DNA from: Gambelia wislizenii
Taxonomy: Eukaryota > Chordata > Lepidosauria > Squamata > Crotaphytidae
NCBI GenBank assembly: GCA_030847615.1
Contig: JAUMIR010000002.1
Location: 322,181,386-322,245,385 of the forward strand
Length of the DNA: 64,000 nt
Direction of reading: 5' to 3'
The notes beneath the pieces are model-generated. The model searched no databases. It was given only the letters and a program-made list of their open reading frames with translations, and was not told the origin of the DNA. Made by a program: the position numbers and the translations under genes. Positions 26,301 to 41,300 of this stretch are shown here, piece after piece (the stretch's first letter is position 1; every line of letters starts with the position of its first letter).

Positions 26301-29300
26301 GCACCGAGTTCAAATAGACTTTCTTCAAGGTCAGTGGCCAAAGAATTGCAGGCTAATTCTATGTCCAGTTGGGGAAATGCTGCTCACATCAGTTGCCAGC
26401 TTGGTCTCTGATCAAAAAGATCATGGCTAGAAAGAGACTAGCAGGTGGGGTGGGGGAAAGTGGTAGCTCCAAGATGCACTTTCATACTGTCCAACTGTCC
26501 TGATTTCTCAAGGACAGTTCCAATTAATCCTCTGTCACTCCTCTTTTCCACCTGCTTTGAAAATGTCCCAGTTTTTCTCCCTTTCTCCTACTTTCCCCTT
26601 TCCCCCTCAATTGCTGCAGACTGAGTTCAAAAAGTAGTTTGCACTCAATTGACTCAGGAGAGAGCAGAAGAATCTTGCCCTTCCTTGTAGGCTCAGGCAA
26701 AAGCAAACTGCTGAAGCTTGTGTACTAATCTTCATTCATTTTTTGACCACAGTCTGATGTTGCTTGGCCCCATGTGTCCCAGTTTTCATCAGTGAAATGC
26801 TGGAATGTATGCACTACCTGATGGTTCCTTCAGAAAATCTGAGAGCCAGAGGTTTCCAGGGTGAATATGTTGTCAGGGAACCTTCTAGGTCATGGGTAGT
26901 AGCCAGCTAACTTTCATAACTAATTTATATCTACTTTGCATACTGTTAAATGTCCTTGAACAGGATGCTCCTCCTCCTCCTACCCCTTACTTGCCCCATG
27001 TGGCTTTTAAAGTTAGTGTCTCAAACCAATTGTTTATTCGATGCCAAGGCTAATGGCTACCCATAGCCCCCATGAGGTTCAGGGCCTACTCACAGCCCCC
27101 ATGAGACTCAGAGGGCCACCCTCCTCCCCACTGTGCCTCCATTCTGGTGGTATAACGAAGAATTAGCCAGTTCTCAGTTTCAGTGGCTTCAATTTTTCAA
27201 TTTAATTTTTTTTAATTAAAGTTTGCTGAACTTTCCAAGAGGGAAACCAGGCCATCATGGGAGCTATGGTCTCTGATTTCCTGGCTTTCAGTCTTCTTTT
27301 GCAGAATGCACTACTACTTCCTTCATTCCACTGGCCAGTTTTAGAAAACTCTGCTGCACAGTACAGGGGTTGGTATCACATAGAGTTTCACAGTGCTGCT
27401 TTTGCTGCTCCCAAGGCCTACTGGAAGTGTTTCCATCTATTTTTTTAACTTCATTTTTAAAACATATCCAGCCCCTCCCACCACTCACCCTGCTATCATT
27501 TATTTTATACCATTAAAACTCCACTTTTTCCTGGTTTTCAAATCAATTCTAGTTTGACTTTCCCCTCATTTTTTCTTTCTTGTAGCCCTCATTGCATCCT
27601 GGGAAATCGGCCCCTGGCACTTGCCTATCCCCAGTGTTGTATGAGAAAATGGGGAAAGGGCAATGCACTGGAATGTTAGGGTAGCAGATATTCCATAGTA
27701 AGAGAGTCACTAGGATAGCATGTCTCCTAGGGTTTGTCTGTACCAGCCAAATAAGCCAGTTTGCCCCTGTTCCAGAGCCCTGCAGTCCAGATGATGCAGG
27801 GCTTTTGCCCTGTTCTGCCTCCGGGCAGTCCTCACCATCCCTGGGGAAGATCTGGGGCTGGAATGGGGAAAAGCCAGGATAGGGCCCTTTACTACAGTTT
27901 TTTAAACATACCCAGTTTAATGCATCCCCACTGGGACGGGACAGATCAGATCCCCCACTGGCCCTCAATGTTGCTGTTGCTGGTTGTCTTGCTCTGTTAA
28001 ACCCAGGCAGCAGGCCTGCAGAATGTGACAAAGCTGGTTACAGAAAGCCCCCACCCCCATATCCACTGATTCAATTATCCATGGGACACAAAACAGCACA
28101 CTTACCATAGAGACTTCCTAGAAAATGTGTCCTCTCTAGCCAATTTCTAGGTCTTCCAAGGCAAGGCTATGGTATTTTAAACCAGAAGTCCTATTATTTT
28201 CAATGGTGTTTGCTATTATCCATGGTTTTTGGTATCCACCTCCCCCGCCAAGAACCAATCCTCAGCAGATACGGGCGTCCTACTGTACATGCAGGGGGGT
28301 TGTCACATGGTTTGGCCAGCTACCTGGAACTGGCAGAGCAGGGCAAACGGTGGTGGCTGGAACAATGGACCAGCATTCTTATATAGACTCTGGCCTATTT
28401 TCTTTAGGTAATGGGGGCAGAAAGGGCCACCTCTGCAGCCAGGATATGCTGGTGGGGAACAGCGTATCCTGGTGGGTGTAGATGGGACCTAATCTACTGT
28501 GGTCTGTTTGAAAGATTGCCCTGTTTAAAGGAACCATAAGACAAGAGAACTCATCAACAAGCAGCATCCGAATTAAGTCACCTGCCCCCAGTCTTCTTTA
28601 CTGTGGCGATTTTACTGCCTTTCTAATGAAATGGTCATAATGGTCATAATTATTTCTTAATCCATACCTATACACAGAAAGTCACAAATGCAAATATTAC
28701 ACTCTTTTGTCCCTTCCTTTTTGGCAGTGCATAAGTAGTCATCCTAGTATTTTAATAGATTTTTTTTTTTAAAAAAAACACCAAACAAATTGGGGCATCT
28801 GAGCTTGGATTACTGGGGACTCTAATCTCTGTCACAAGCATAATGCAAAAAGCATTTGATCTGTGTTCTGGCAGTTCCATCAGATGATTAAGAATACAAG
28901 TTTTTATTAAGCAAATGGCTTCTCATCCTAGTTATGAGGAAACCTTTGGAGCATGTGATCAATAGTTGCCTCTATGCAATCCCCCTTCTGCAGTGGAAAT
29001 ATTTGGCATGGTACCTTAAATTTTAACTTGCAGCAATATAATACCATATACAAATTACATTTTGCAATAATGTTTTGAAGAACAGAGTTTATTTGAAAGC
29101 TTAAAAAATATCCTTTCCAGAACCCTACCCTTCATTAAGTAATGTATGAGTTTGATTTGGAAACTGGACATTTAGGTTCCTATGCCACCTGTGATGGCAC
29201 AATTACATATATAGCGGCAGGATCATGCCAATTAATGTTGCTGTAGAATCTTGAGATCCATGTTATTTCAGCCTTTCACTGTGCTTCCATTACTATCAAC

Positions 29301-32300
29301 AAAACAGAGTAGGCCTCAAGAATATTTCCACCCAAGTTTGCCATAATATGCTTTAAGTGAACTGCTACAATAAATGGCTTCTTGTCCCTCAAGGTAGTGA
29401 TGTGCTGAATTCCATTGAACCTTACCAATGCTATCTAGGCTTTAGGTCCCCCTGATGGAAATATTTAAAAGTCCTGTCTGTCTTCACACAGTGTTCTCTA
29501 ACTTTTATATATTAGGTCAATGAAGCAACCGCTTTGTCAGGAAAGGATTTCACTGTGCCTTCTTCCCAGCTTATTCAGTTTGACCCAGGTAAGCTCTGGC
29601 TGAAAGGCTGTAGCTTGGCTTTGAGGGAGGAGTATGTTGTTTGTTTTGTTTCATTTTGTTTTATGTGAAGGAAAATAGCAAAGAGATATAAATTTAGCTT
29701 GGAAATGACACTTTTCTGACTACAGCTCCCATAATCCCTAGCCAGTGTGATGATTCGTCATGCTGGTTGAGGGATTCTGGGAAATGTAGTCCAAAAAGTA
29801 GCCTTCCCAAGCCCTGAACTGAAGTTACCATAGACAAAATAAGAAGCACTATGGTTTCTGCCATGGTTCCTGACAGGCTTGCAGAAATTCTTAAGGATTG
29901 GCTGGTATGGCAAGTGGGCACAGATAAAGAGAAATAGGTTACCTATCTAGGTTACCTAATTACTGGTACTCTGATAACACAGGTTCCCCACACCCTGTAG
30001 CTACAGAACCAATATCTGCAGTTATCCACGACTGAAAAAGTAGGGGCACATACCATAGAATCACACTGGAAAATGCCTAGAGAGATGTCCTGTCTAGGAA
30101 TCACTAAGTCCTCCAATGCAACTCCATGGCATGTTTGTCCTGGAAGTCCTTTATTTTTAATAGGATTTTCCATTTTACAGTACATACAAGCGGTAAGTCC
30201 AGGACCATATCTGCTGCAGATATAGGGGGAGGCTGAATTGATTAGTATAAAGCCTTGTACATAGGGCTACCTTTGAAAACTGTTGAGAAGCTTCAGATGG
30301 TTCAAAACACTGCAGCCAGAATGTCAACTGGGACCCAGCTCTTCAGACTGGTTTTCACTAGTTTTAAATTGACCGAACTAGTTTTAACTCTCCAATTAAA
30401 AGTTGAGAAATAGCCTGTGGTCAGCATACCTCAAGTACCACATTCTCCTTCTTGAACTTTCCTGATCTATTCATTCTCTTTTGGTGGATCTTCTTCAGGT
30501 CCAACTGACATTGAAGGTGAGGTGGATGGTGATTTCCCCCCCTCTCAAGAGATTCTTTTGGCACTGAACCTTCCCGGTATCATGTAGAGCCCTTTTTCTT
30601 TGTCGAGCCCCTTAAGTTGCTGTTGATATGGATTAATTTTTATTTTTGTTTTTACTGAGAGAGATGTTAACATCAGCTTCTCTTGATACTATTCTGCTGC
30701 TTTAATGTTTTAACATTTATGATTGGTTATTGTAATAGGCTGTTTTCAATTCTTTGCCATTGCCCTGGGAACTCCTTGAGGCTGATAAACAGGATAAATA
30801 AATAAATATTGATATAATATTAAATATTGTTTATATAAACAATAAATAGAAATGCATAACAGGCACTGGGCTCATTCAAAAGCTACCCTATCCAAGACAA
30901 TAGGCTAATAACTTTACATTAAAAGCACAAACCCATATTTAATGTAAAAGTACATGCCTGCATACCTCTTTCCTTTCTTGTAACTGGCTGCAAAGATGCC
31001 TAGAAAAGCTGCCGAAAACAACTTCTGTCTTCTGGGAGGTCCATATGGCTGCTGTAACATAGATAAGCGATGCACCACATGAGTCTTTTGCTCTATGACA
31101 TAGAAAGTCTGTGCCAGCTTAGCACCTTTCTGAAGTGCTGGCACTGGCATGAGGTCTTTCCATGTGGTACAGATCAATCCGTGTGCTGAGCATTTATCTC
31201 AGCTATGGCAGCCTCGCAAGCCCCAGCTATGCAGAAGAAGTTTTCAGCAGCAATGAGGCTATGTAGGTAGGACACAAAGTAGGCCTTAGTGGTCTCAGAG
31301 GGAGGGAAGCCTTGCCCTGAGCTATTCAACTGTAGCCTTTTGGCCTCCCGTGTTGAGATGTGTTGACATCCCTGAGAAATTTCTATTCCCTAACCAAAAT
31401 GTATATTTGTTCATTTTGCTTCATATTCCTCTGATCTTTCACCCAGGTGAAAAGTTAACATTTGTGTTGGAATTTTTCATGAGCAACTAGCGTGGGGGTG
31501 GATGGGCAACTTCCAGAGGTGGGGAGGGATGGCTTGCTTCCTTGAAACCCGTAAGGGTGTGTGATCTGCCTGTGCTACTGAAATTTGGTGCTGTAGCAGC
31601 AGCAACCACAAAAAAGCAACAATTCCTCTTTAAAGCTTTTTTACTTTTTACTTTTGTATTGTTTTTAACTTGTATTGTTTAAATATGTTGTTAACCACCT
31701 TGAGCACTATTGTTTGGAGAAAGGCGGGATATAAATAAATAAATAAATAAATAACAATAACAATATTAATAGAGCAGCAAAGTGTGCCTCTAGCTGCAAC
31801 TCAGGGCTTGTCTACACTGGGGGTAAAAGTCCCATTGAAATTTGGACGACTTTGGCTTGGAGCTGTGCCAGATGAAATTTAGACTACTCTGGCCTGGAGT
31901 ACCACGCCTTGGCCAAAGTCCAAATCTGGATGTTTAGCCCCCATTAGATAAGCCTGCTGCTGTGGATCCTCAGTGCCTCCGCTGCTGGTGTGCAGCTCTT
32001 GCTTTGACCTCAGAATGAGTGACTGCACCAGGGCTCTGATTTCCTGGCACGTGGCCACTTGTTCTGAGAGCAAAATGAGTGGCTGCACCCAGCACATGCA
32101 CTCGCTCTGACCCCAGGAACGAGTGACCACATGCAGGGCTCTGCTTTCCTGCCGTGTGGCCACTCATTCTGAGGGCAGAATGAGGAGCTATGCTCAGGAC
32201 ACTACTGGGTTCTGACCTCGGAATGAGCAACCGCACACAGGGCACACATGGGAAGGCAGAGCCAGTGGTGGTGGTGTCAAGGAGGGAGGAAATGGTGGTG

Positions 32301-35300
32301 CCTGTGAGGCAGTGATTGTCCTGCCTCCAAACCTCCCGAGCCCAGTGTGGATCCTTTGTTCACACTACAGTTTTCTCCATAGTTTCCAGCAAACTCCAGA
32401 GAAAACTGCGAGTTTTCTAAAACCCAGATTTAGGCGGTGTACCCCAAGTCTGGTGTGGATAGGGATGTACGTTGTGTAGCATTATTAGGACAGATTCGTG
32501 GGGGTGTGTGTGTGAGGGCTTTTCACTAGTTTAGACAAGGCGTCAGTTGCAATTAAGATGAGTGCCCTCCAAGACATTTTGTTTCCCTCAAGATTGCTGG
32601 GATGTGTTGTACCAAGAGAAATCTCCAAATTTCCCTTGATTTTAGTGGCAACTCTGCTTCTTCTGTCTCTCATTATTCTTCAAGAGCTCTTTTCAGGTAC
32701 TGGTATGTGTAGTTATTACCATGACTCAGGCTAGCAAATTATCTGGAGTTTGGAGACAATGGATTTGCTTCAGGTGCTTGACAGCCATGTCCAGACCTTG
32801 AAAACAGAATGAGTTGTCATGGATGACTGAAATGACAGCATCTCAAAACAATAAAACAATAGTAGATTCATTGCAATTAAGATTTCAAGATGGAGAGTTA
32901 ATTTTTTCCCCCAAATGTACATGAAAATCCAACCTTTCCTTCACCCTGGACTGCATCCTATTATTTTCCCGACTCCCCAGTTTTGCAGTACAAAACGGAT
33001 CTTTGTTACTGTGTGAATGGAATCATCATTGCTGAAGAGCAAATTTGGTTTCTAGTTAGTATTATTTGGGAAAACCACAGGAGTCCAATGAGTGGGCAGG
33101 AGCACAATAGCATATAAGAGCCAGTCTGTTGTAGATGTAGACATGTTAATTAATATATTTCTTCGACACCTAGGTTGACTGAAAAAGCAATTAAAGTGTA
33201 ATTAAAATGTTTACTTCTGGTAGGAATGTCAACCAAGATGTGGAATATAGCAATTACCTATGACGGATTAGAGGAAGATGAGGAGGTCTTTGAAGTGGCT
33301 CTGATCTCCCCTGTGAATGCTGTTCTTGGCACCAGGACAAAAGCTATAGTGAACATTTTGGACTCAAAAGGAGGTATTCTCTTTTGATCTTCCTAATAAA
33401 ATCTGGAGCAGTCTTGGCTGAAAAGTGAATTATTTTTCAACACACATTTTTTTTTATTTATTTTTATTTAGTTATTTATACCCCGCTCTTCAGCCACAGG
33501 GCTATCAGAGTGGCTTACAAACTGTTTTTTAAGCAATAGCTATTTACACATCTAACTGCATTAAACAGCTTCCAATGTGTGTTAGCTAATTCACAACAAA
33601 TGTTGTGAACACTTACCTCTGGATTAAAATCCTCCATATCTTTTTTAAAAAAGAAAAGAAAAGAAAAAGGACATAGACCCGACAGTCCCAAGTCCTTTTC
33701 CTCCTCTAGCCTTCTACATTCCTCTTCTTCTTAAGGAGCAGCACAGCATGACAGAATCAGTCAAAACAACTACCAACATCTTACCAAAAAAACCTTTTCC
33801 TAAGGAATGAACATGGGTTGTTTTAGCTCATAGCACAGTTTTCAAAAGAAGTTTCCTCTTGTGAAATTAGTAATGCTCCTCCCTCCTCACCAGTCCTGTC
33901 CATTGTATGGCAACCTTTTAACTTCTTCAGAAGAATTCTCAGAGGAAATGTCCCTAATTTTACTACTACATAACTTCAAAATGATATCAGGATGATGATC
34001 ATCCTCATTTTCAAAGCATGTGGTTAATGGGCCTTATAGTAAGTGGTTAATTTATAATTATTTGTAAAGGTGTTGGGGTTCAAACCCTTAATTTGGAAAC
34101 AACCCCTTGAACACGTATACTCTAGTCTAGCAAAGGAGACCCATATGTAGAGGCTGGACTCTGGCTTATCACACTATGCGGTTATAGTCCTATTATTCCA
34201 CTTTAACTGCTCTGGCTACCTCCTGTGGAATCCTGGGATTTGCAGTTTAGGGAGGGGCCTTTAGCATTCTCAGCCAGAGAGCTCTTAGGCCTCACTAAAC
34301 TACAAACCCCAGAATTCCACAGGAGGCAGCCAGAGCAGTTAAAGAGGAATAATAGCACTTTATTCCACATGGTGTAGTGTGTAGGAACAATTTCTTTGCC
34401 TAATTGGTAACTATTGGATTAGTAACGGAGCTTTGATCTAAATACAGTACAACCCTTGTATCCACAGGACCAGTAACGGTAGATTTACTTACCCTCCTCT
34501 GAAAATATATGGCCTCTCTAGGCATCTTCTAGGTCCTCCAGTGTGACTCTGACACTAGAGTGACACTGGAGAACCTAGAAGATGCCTAGAGAGGTATTCT
34601 CTCTAGGTATCTTTTAGGTCCTCCAGTGTCACTCTATGGTGTGATTGGGCCAGAAGTCATTCATTTTAATAGGATTCACTATTACTTGCAGTTGCCAGTA
34701 TCCACAATAAGTCTGGGAACTTATCCCCTGCAAATACCAGGGTTGTAATGTATGTATCTAATCAAGAATCCAATCACTCAGTCTTTTTATTTATATCTTG
34801 CCTTTTTTTCTCAAGAGTGGGATTCAAGCCAGTTTACAGACTGAAAAGAGATACAAGCAAAACCACATATGGTTATCAACATACAAAAAGTGAAGATTAA
34901 AATGATATTAAACTGTCCATAAAATTAAAACCATATAAAACATTGATTTGAAAGCATAGCTTAAAAACAGTATGGCACTAAAACAGAAAACACATTATAT
35001 GTTTTTTTTAAAAAATCAGTTCCCAAATGCTTGCTGGAATAGAAAAGTGTTCACTTGACAGGAATGAGCCAGTCTTACCTCCTAGGGACTTTATCAGATG
35101 CGGCAAGTATGGTGTCATAACGACATCTAATGATCATGAAAGGGTGTGCATACCATACAATGTCATCCTTTTGTGATCATGTACTGTCAAAAAGCCATTC
35201 CATTTTATTGACAGCCCAAGTCATCAACAGATCTCCCCTGGCGCTTTGTTGCCAGCATTGCTGGTGTTGTTTGAATCCTTGTGCCATTGTGCTCATGTGA

Positions 35301-38300
35301 ATACAGTGTCAATGACAGAACACTTCCAGGTGAGATCAGGACAGCCAAGTAGGGGACACTCTTTTTATGACACCCCCCCCCCCAGTTTATTTGTAATTTT
35401 TAAAGTGTGTTTCTGTGCTTGTGTCTACATTTTATGTATGTCTTGCTTAACTTTTTAAATTCGCCATGCTCGCATCTTGCGAGAATCAGCGAGATCTCAA
35501 CCCCAGAAGTAAATGGAGCTCTGTTTGTGCTCCGTTTATGCCAGGGAAGTCTCATTGCCACTGCTCAAGGTAGGTCTGGTGTGGGGGGTTCTTTTGCCAG
35601 CATAAAAAATGCCACAAAATATGCTGGCAAAAGAATGTTAATGGGGGGTAATCTGATAAAGTCCTAGGACTGAGTTCCAGAGTCAAGGAGTATCCACAGA
35701 GAAGGCCCTCACACAAGTTCCTAACAAACATGCCTGTGAAGGTGGTGGGATTGAGATAATTTAGGCAAGCTCATATTTATGTTGAGCTATACCCTGAGAG
35801 ACAAGATGTCAACTTTAATTTGTTTATGGACTACATTGTTTGTCTTGCAGTGGGGATGGACATATGCATTTGCATTGTTCTGCATCTGTAATTCTGGCTG
35901 AATCAGGGGCATTAACTGAAGTTTAGAACTTTGAAGCTTCCTGCTAATCTGTAACTGAAATTATTGCAATGGGCTATTTTTATACCCTTGCCTGTCAGTC
36001 TGAAGTTTGTAGGATGGGTAGATTATTACCAGTGCCACATTGTACTCTTCCTATCAAGTGTATAACACACTGCGAAAAGCAATATTTCATATGCAAATGC
36101 CACTTCTTTGCTCAGTTCTTGGTGGACAGTAAACAACATTTTTCTTCCGCTCAAAGATCAATAGTTGCTAATCATTTATTCATTCTTATTCAGTTTTTAT
36201 CCTGCCTTTCATAAAGAGCTCAAGTTAGCGGTTGTTGTTGTTGTTGTTGTTGTGTATCTTCAAATAGTTTCTGACTTATGTCAACCCTAAGGCAATCCTG
36301 TCACAGGGTTTCCTTGGCAACATTTGTTCAGACAGGGTTTGCCTTGGCATTTCTCTGAGGCTGAGAGAATGTGACTTGCCCAAGGTCACCCAGTGGATTT
36401 CCATGGCTGAGCAGAAATTTGAACTCTGGTCTCCAGAGTCATTAGTTCAATGCTCACACCACTACACCACACTGGCTCATACAGGGTCCTATTCCCCATT
36501 TTATCCTCACAATAACCTTGTGAGGTAAGTCAGGCCAAGAGATAGTGATTGGCCCCAGTGAGCTTCACAACTGAATAGAAATTTGAGACCTGGTCTCCAT
36601 TTCTATTCCCAGAGATAGAAATTCAGTGGGAAGGTGCCTGATGTTTAACTGGTCACTAAAAAGCATAAAACAAACATTCAGACCCAAACTCTTAGATTAT
36701 TTAATCTTGCTGTACACCGCCCCGGTTGCCGAGCAGAGGGGCGGGTTAAAAATAAAAAATTATTATTATATTATTATTATATTTACATTTATGTTGAAAA
36801 GATGAAGTTTATAAAACATTAATTATACATTGATATGTACATTTGTGCTGTGTTACAGTACCTTGCCACAATGAAAGTGAAATATCCTAGCTATTATTTT
36901 ACTCCTGTCTCCCCACCCTTTTCTTGGCTTTGAAGTTGGGAAAGAAGGAAATAGCTGTATGAATTTTTTGAAAACTCAATTTTTCACACACCTACCCACT
37001 AAAAGGGAATGAGTGAGGTTAAAAATAAATACACACACAAACAAAAGATGCAGGAAACCAAAATTTTAATCTATCATTTATATCCCCCCTTTTTTTGTAA
37101 GTATCATAGAATTGTAGGTTGGAAGAGACCACAAGGGCCATCTAATCCAACCCTCTGCCATGCAGGAATTCCCAATTAAAGCATACCCGACAGATGGCCA
37201 TCCAGCCTCTATTTAAAAACCTCCAAAGAAGGAAACTCCACCACACTCCAAGGCAGTGCATTCTACTGCTGAACATCCAGACTCTACTTCATTAACAATA
37301 TCTAAGAATAATTGCTGGGTTTTTCCCCTAACAGTAAAATAAGCATAGGAAAAGGTTGAGAATTAAATATATTACATACAATCCTTCCCCCAACTTTCTC
37401 CCCAGCTGCTCTCTTCTCGCTCTGCTATTTCTCTCACTTCTTTCCAGTTCTCCCCATTGCCTTCACTAATCATTTCTCTTTCGCCCTCCTTTTCTCTGTG
37501 CCCTCTCCACTCTTGCCTCCCTCTTCTTTTTCCTGAGGTTATCAGACATGGGGGAACATGCAAAAAAACTGTGTTCCCAACCACATCAGAAGATTGCTAG
37601 GAGAACAGAAAGGACAACCTTACCAGACGCCCACATCCTTCAGCCGTTCCTGGTTCGTAGCGCTGCTGTGGACGAGGCTTCCCTTTTTAATTGACGGGGA
37701 CAAGACGCCAATAAAAAAAGGACACCTAACCCATGGCCGTGCTCTGCCCTCGGGGATGCTGGAGGACAACGTCATCTGATAATCTCACCCTTCCTGTTCT
37801 CATTGCAATCTTTTGACGCATTTTTTGCTGCATTTGATAATCTCCATACATACTGTATCTTCTCTGCTTCTTCTCTCAACTCATGTATAACTCCCAAACC
37901 CCTCCATGTGTTTTTTTAACCCATTAGTCATAAATAATTCCTTCTCTTTAACATTTTGAGAAGAGCCCAAGAAGGAACATGGCTAGTAATGTAAGAAATG
38001 AAAGATGATTTGAGGAAGTCAGTGTAGTCAGTGCATGTAAACAAAGAAATATCAGAACATGAAATTGCCTACACATTTCTGCCTTTCTTTCTGTCAAGTT
38101 GAGCAAAAGTTTCAACATCCTATTTTGACCCATTCCGTCCACTCTTCCCTCCAGCTGCTACCTACCTTTCCTGTGCCTCTTCCTGCTCCTCCCTCCCTAT
38201 TCTTCTTCCTCCTGCTACCACCAGCTTCCCTCTGTTTGTAGCAAGCCAACACAACCTGCCATGTAATAAAGAACTCTGGGGAGGATGGCGGGAGGACAGG

Positions 38301-41300
38301 AAAGGGGAGGAAACACTGCTGCAATGAAAATGCTGTTCCCCATATTGTTCCCAGGAAATGCCATCAAATTACACTGATTACATTGCTGCTTGTTTTCAAA
38401 ACGTGAGAAACAGCTTTGCAATGAAAACATTGTTGCCCATATAATTCCTGGGGAAACACCATAAAATTATGCTAAAAGATATGTTTTGACAAAAACAACA
38501 ACAACATTAAGATAATTCCTTAATGTAATTAATATCAACATGTTGGTCCCCGTCTAGATCTAATTCAACATTCTAATCACTACAGTCACCTTGGCAGATA
38601 ATGACTTATTAGCTCTTTTTTCTCTTTGAAAATTTTTATTGTTCTGTTTTTGATCCTTGTTATTGTGAACTGCATTGAGATCTATAAACACATTAATGAA
38701 TATAGAAATATTTTTGGAAGTATTGGGAGAGAGGGTTTAACACTTCTTCTTTCTCACTCTTTAGACTCTAGAGTTGCTTTTCAGCTAGGAAATCAAGTGC
38801 AGAAATAAGAACTAGCTATTTTAAAAAACAAAAACAAATGAACATCAGATGAAACATCATCTTGCTTCTGATGACAAGCTGTTTCATCACCCACATCAAT
38901 GTGACTGTCTCTTTGCTTTTATAGAAAAAGGACTGACCATCTGCCATCTTGTTTGCTTTTCAGGTCAGTGCAGCTCATTCCATTCCTCCAGCCAAAACAG
39001 TTACAACTTATGGATGAAAGGAACATTGCTTCCAGGCTTCTCTTCATCTTCCAGGCATGGGGCTGCTCACTTGGAAGGCATCCCGTTGCCCCCATCGAAA
39101 GAGACAGTAGTGCAGAGAGGAGATGAGCTACCGCAGTTCAACTCAGTTAGTCTTGGAAGGAGCAGGCTCAGGGCCATTGAAAATGGCAAAAGAGTAAGGA
39201 TCACCGTTTGAACAGTAGAAAGAGAGGAATTGTTCCAAAGTTGCTGTTTATCTGGTTTTGTATGAAAGATGTCACCTGTTTTAATAAAGGTACATTGTCT
39301 TTGAGCAGGCGGCTCTGGAGATGGAGACAGACAACAATGGACGTTCCTTGACACTAGTTGCTCAGGGCGTAGACGTTTCTTTCATATTGTGCTGATTTTT
39401 AACACCACAAAACATAGAAAAGCTATTTGATCCAAGATTGCAGTGGGAAGGGCATGCTCTGTATGAACAGCAATGCCCTTGCTATGTCACTGTCATTTCA
39501 CTGTCTTTAGTTAAAAACAATTAAAAGTCCTCATGAATAGATTTAGGGAGAGAAGGATCCTGTTTATTCCCCCACAATAAAAGTAAGGCCACCCCAAAAT
39601 GTTTTGCAGCCTGAGGTGAAGATAGTGCTACTGCTGTCTCCAACCCCCCCTTTTTTATTTATTAGTTATTTATACCCCACTCTTCAGCCACAAGGCTGTC
39701 AGAGCAGCTTACAGATCATAGAATCATAGAATTGCAGAGTTGGAAGAGACCACGAGGGCCATCCAGTCCAACCCCCCTGCCACGCAGGAAATCTTGATCA
39801 AAGCATCCCTGACAGATGGCCATCCAGCCTCTGTTTAAAGACCTCCAAGGAAGGAGACCCCACCACGCTCCGAGGGAGTGTGTTCCACTGCCGAACAGCT
39901 CTTACTGTCAAAAAGTTCCTCCTCATGTTGAGGTGGAATCTCTGTTCCTGGAGCTTGCCCCCATTGCTCCGTGTTCCAGTCTCTGGAGCAGCAGAAAACA
40001 AGCCTGCTCCATCCTCAGCATGACATCCCTTCAAATACTTAAACAGGGCTATCATATCGCCTCTAAACCGTCTTTTTTCCAGGCTAAACATACCCAGCTC
40101 CCTAAGTCTCTCCTCATAAGGCATGGTTTCCAGACCTTTCACCATTTTAGTTGCCCTTCTCTGGACACGCTCCAATTTGTCAATATCCTTTCTGAATTGT
40201 GGTGCCCAGAACTGGACACAGTATTCTAAGTGAGGTCTGACCAAGGCAGAATAGAGTGGCACTATTACTTCCCTTGATCTAGACACTATACTTCTATTGA
40301 TACAGCCCAAAATTGCATTGGCCTTTTTAGCTGCCGCATCACACTGTTGGCTCATGTTCAACTTGTGGTCTACTAGGACTCCTAGATCCCTTTCGCACGT
40401 AGTCTCATTCAGCCAGGTCTCTCCCATCCTATATTTATGCATTTCATTTTTCCGCCCTAAATGCAGTACTTTACATTTCTCCGTATTGAATTTCATTTTG
40501 TTAGCTTTGGCCCAGAGTAATAGCAATTTACACATCTCCACTGCACTAAGCAGTTTCCAATGTGTGTTAGCCTTTCCTCGTGCAGAGGGCATCTTGACTG
40601 GCAGGTATAGCTTTCTTTAGCACTGAAGATGAGAACCATGTCCTCCCCCATAATAAGTGTGGTTAACTAACTTAGGGGGTGCTGAGCCAACTGGCACAAA
40701 TGATCTGACATCCAACATCTCACTGCCATTTCCAGTTCCTCCATCCACCACCTGCGTCAGCTGCATAGGTAGATCATGATCAAAGCAGGGCGGCTCCCAT
40801 TTCCTGCTCAGTCATGGACTACTCACGACCACCCACATCACTGAGGTGGAGAAAAAAAATCAGGCTCAACATAGTGTACGATAGAAAGGTCATTAAGAAT
40901 AAAACAAATTAAAGGTAGAAAGCTAAGTACTGTGAACTTTTGTGAGCCTGCACTCCAATAATAATAAGAAAACAAAGCAGTTTGTGGGTGGATCTGGTAA
41001 ACATGTACGTGGAGGATATTTCTTCCCCTTAGATCCTATTGGCTGCTGCTCTTATGTGTTTAGCTAAACATGTCTAGATTTCACTTTTAATACTCTAACT
41101 GTAGAGTTGCTGTTGTTTTTGGCCAGGGCAAAGTTATTTGATTCAACAGGAGCCATGGATCCACAGGCAGTTGTCTAGAGTGTACCAGTTGATGCCTAAG
41201 GCATACTTCAGTTTAGATTGCATAGCTTCCTGTGAGGAGATAGAATCATAGAATCATAGAATTGTAGAGTTGGAAGAGACCACGAGGGCCATCCAGTCCA

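Noticed and set aside
27549..28031. 160-aa open frame on the minus strand
   Set aside because: It spans the end of a DNA transposon and shows no family motif or splice signals joining it to anything.
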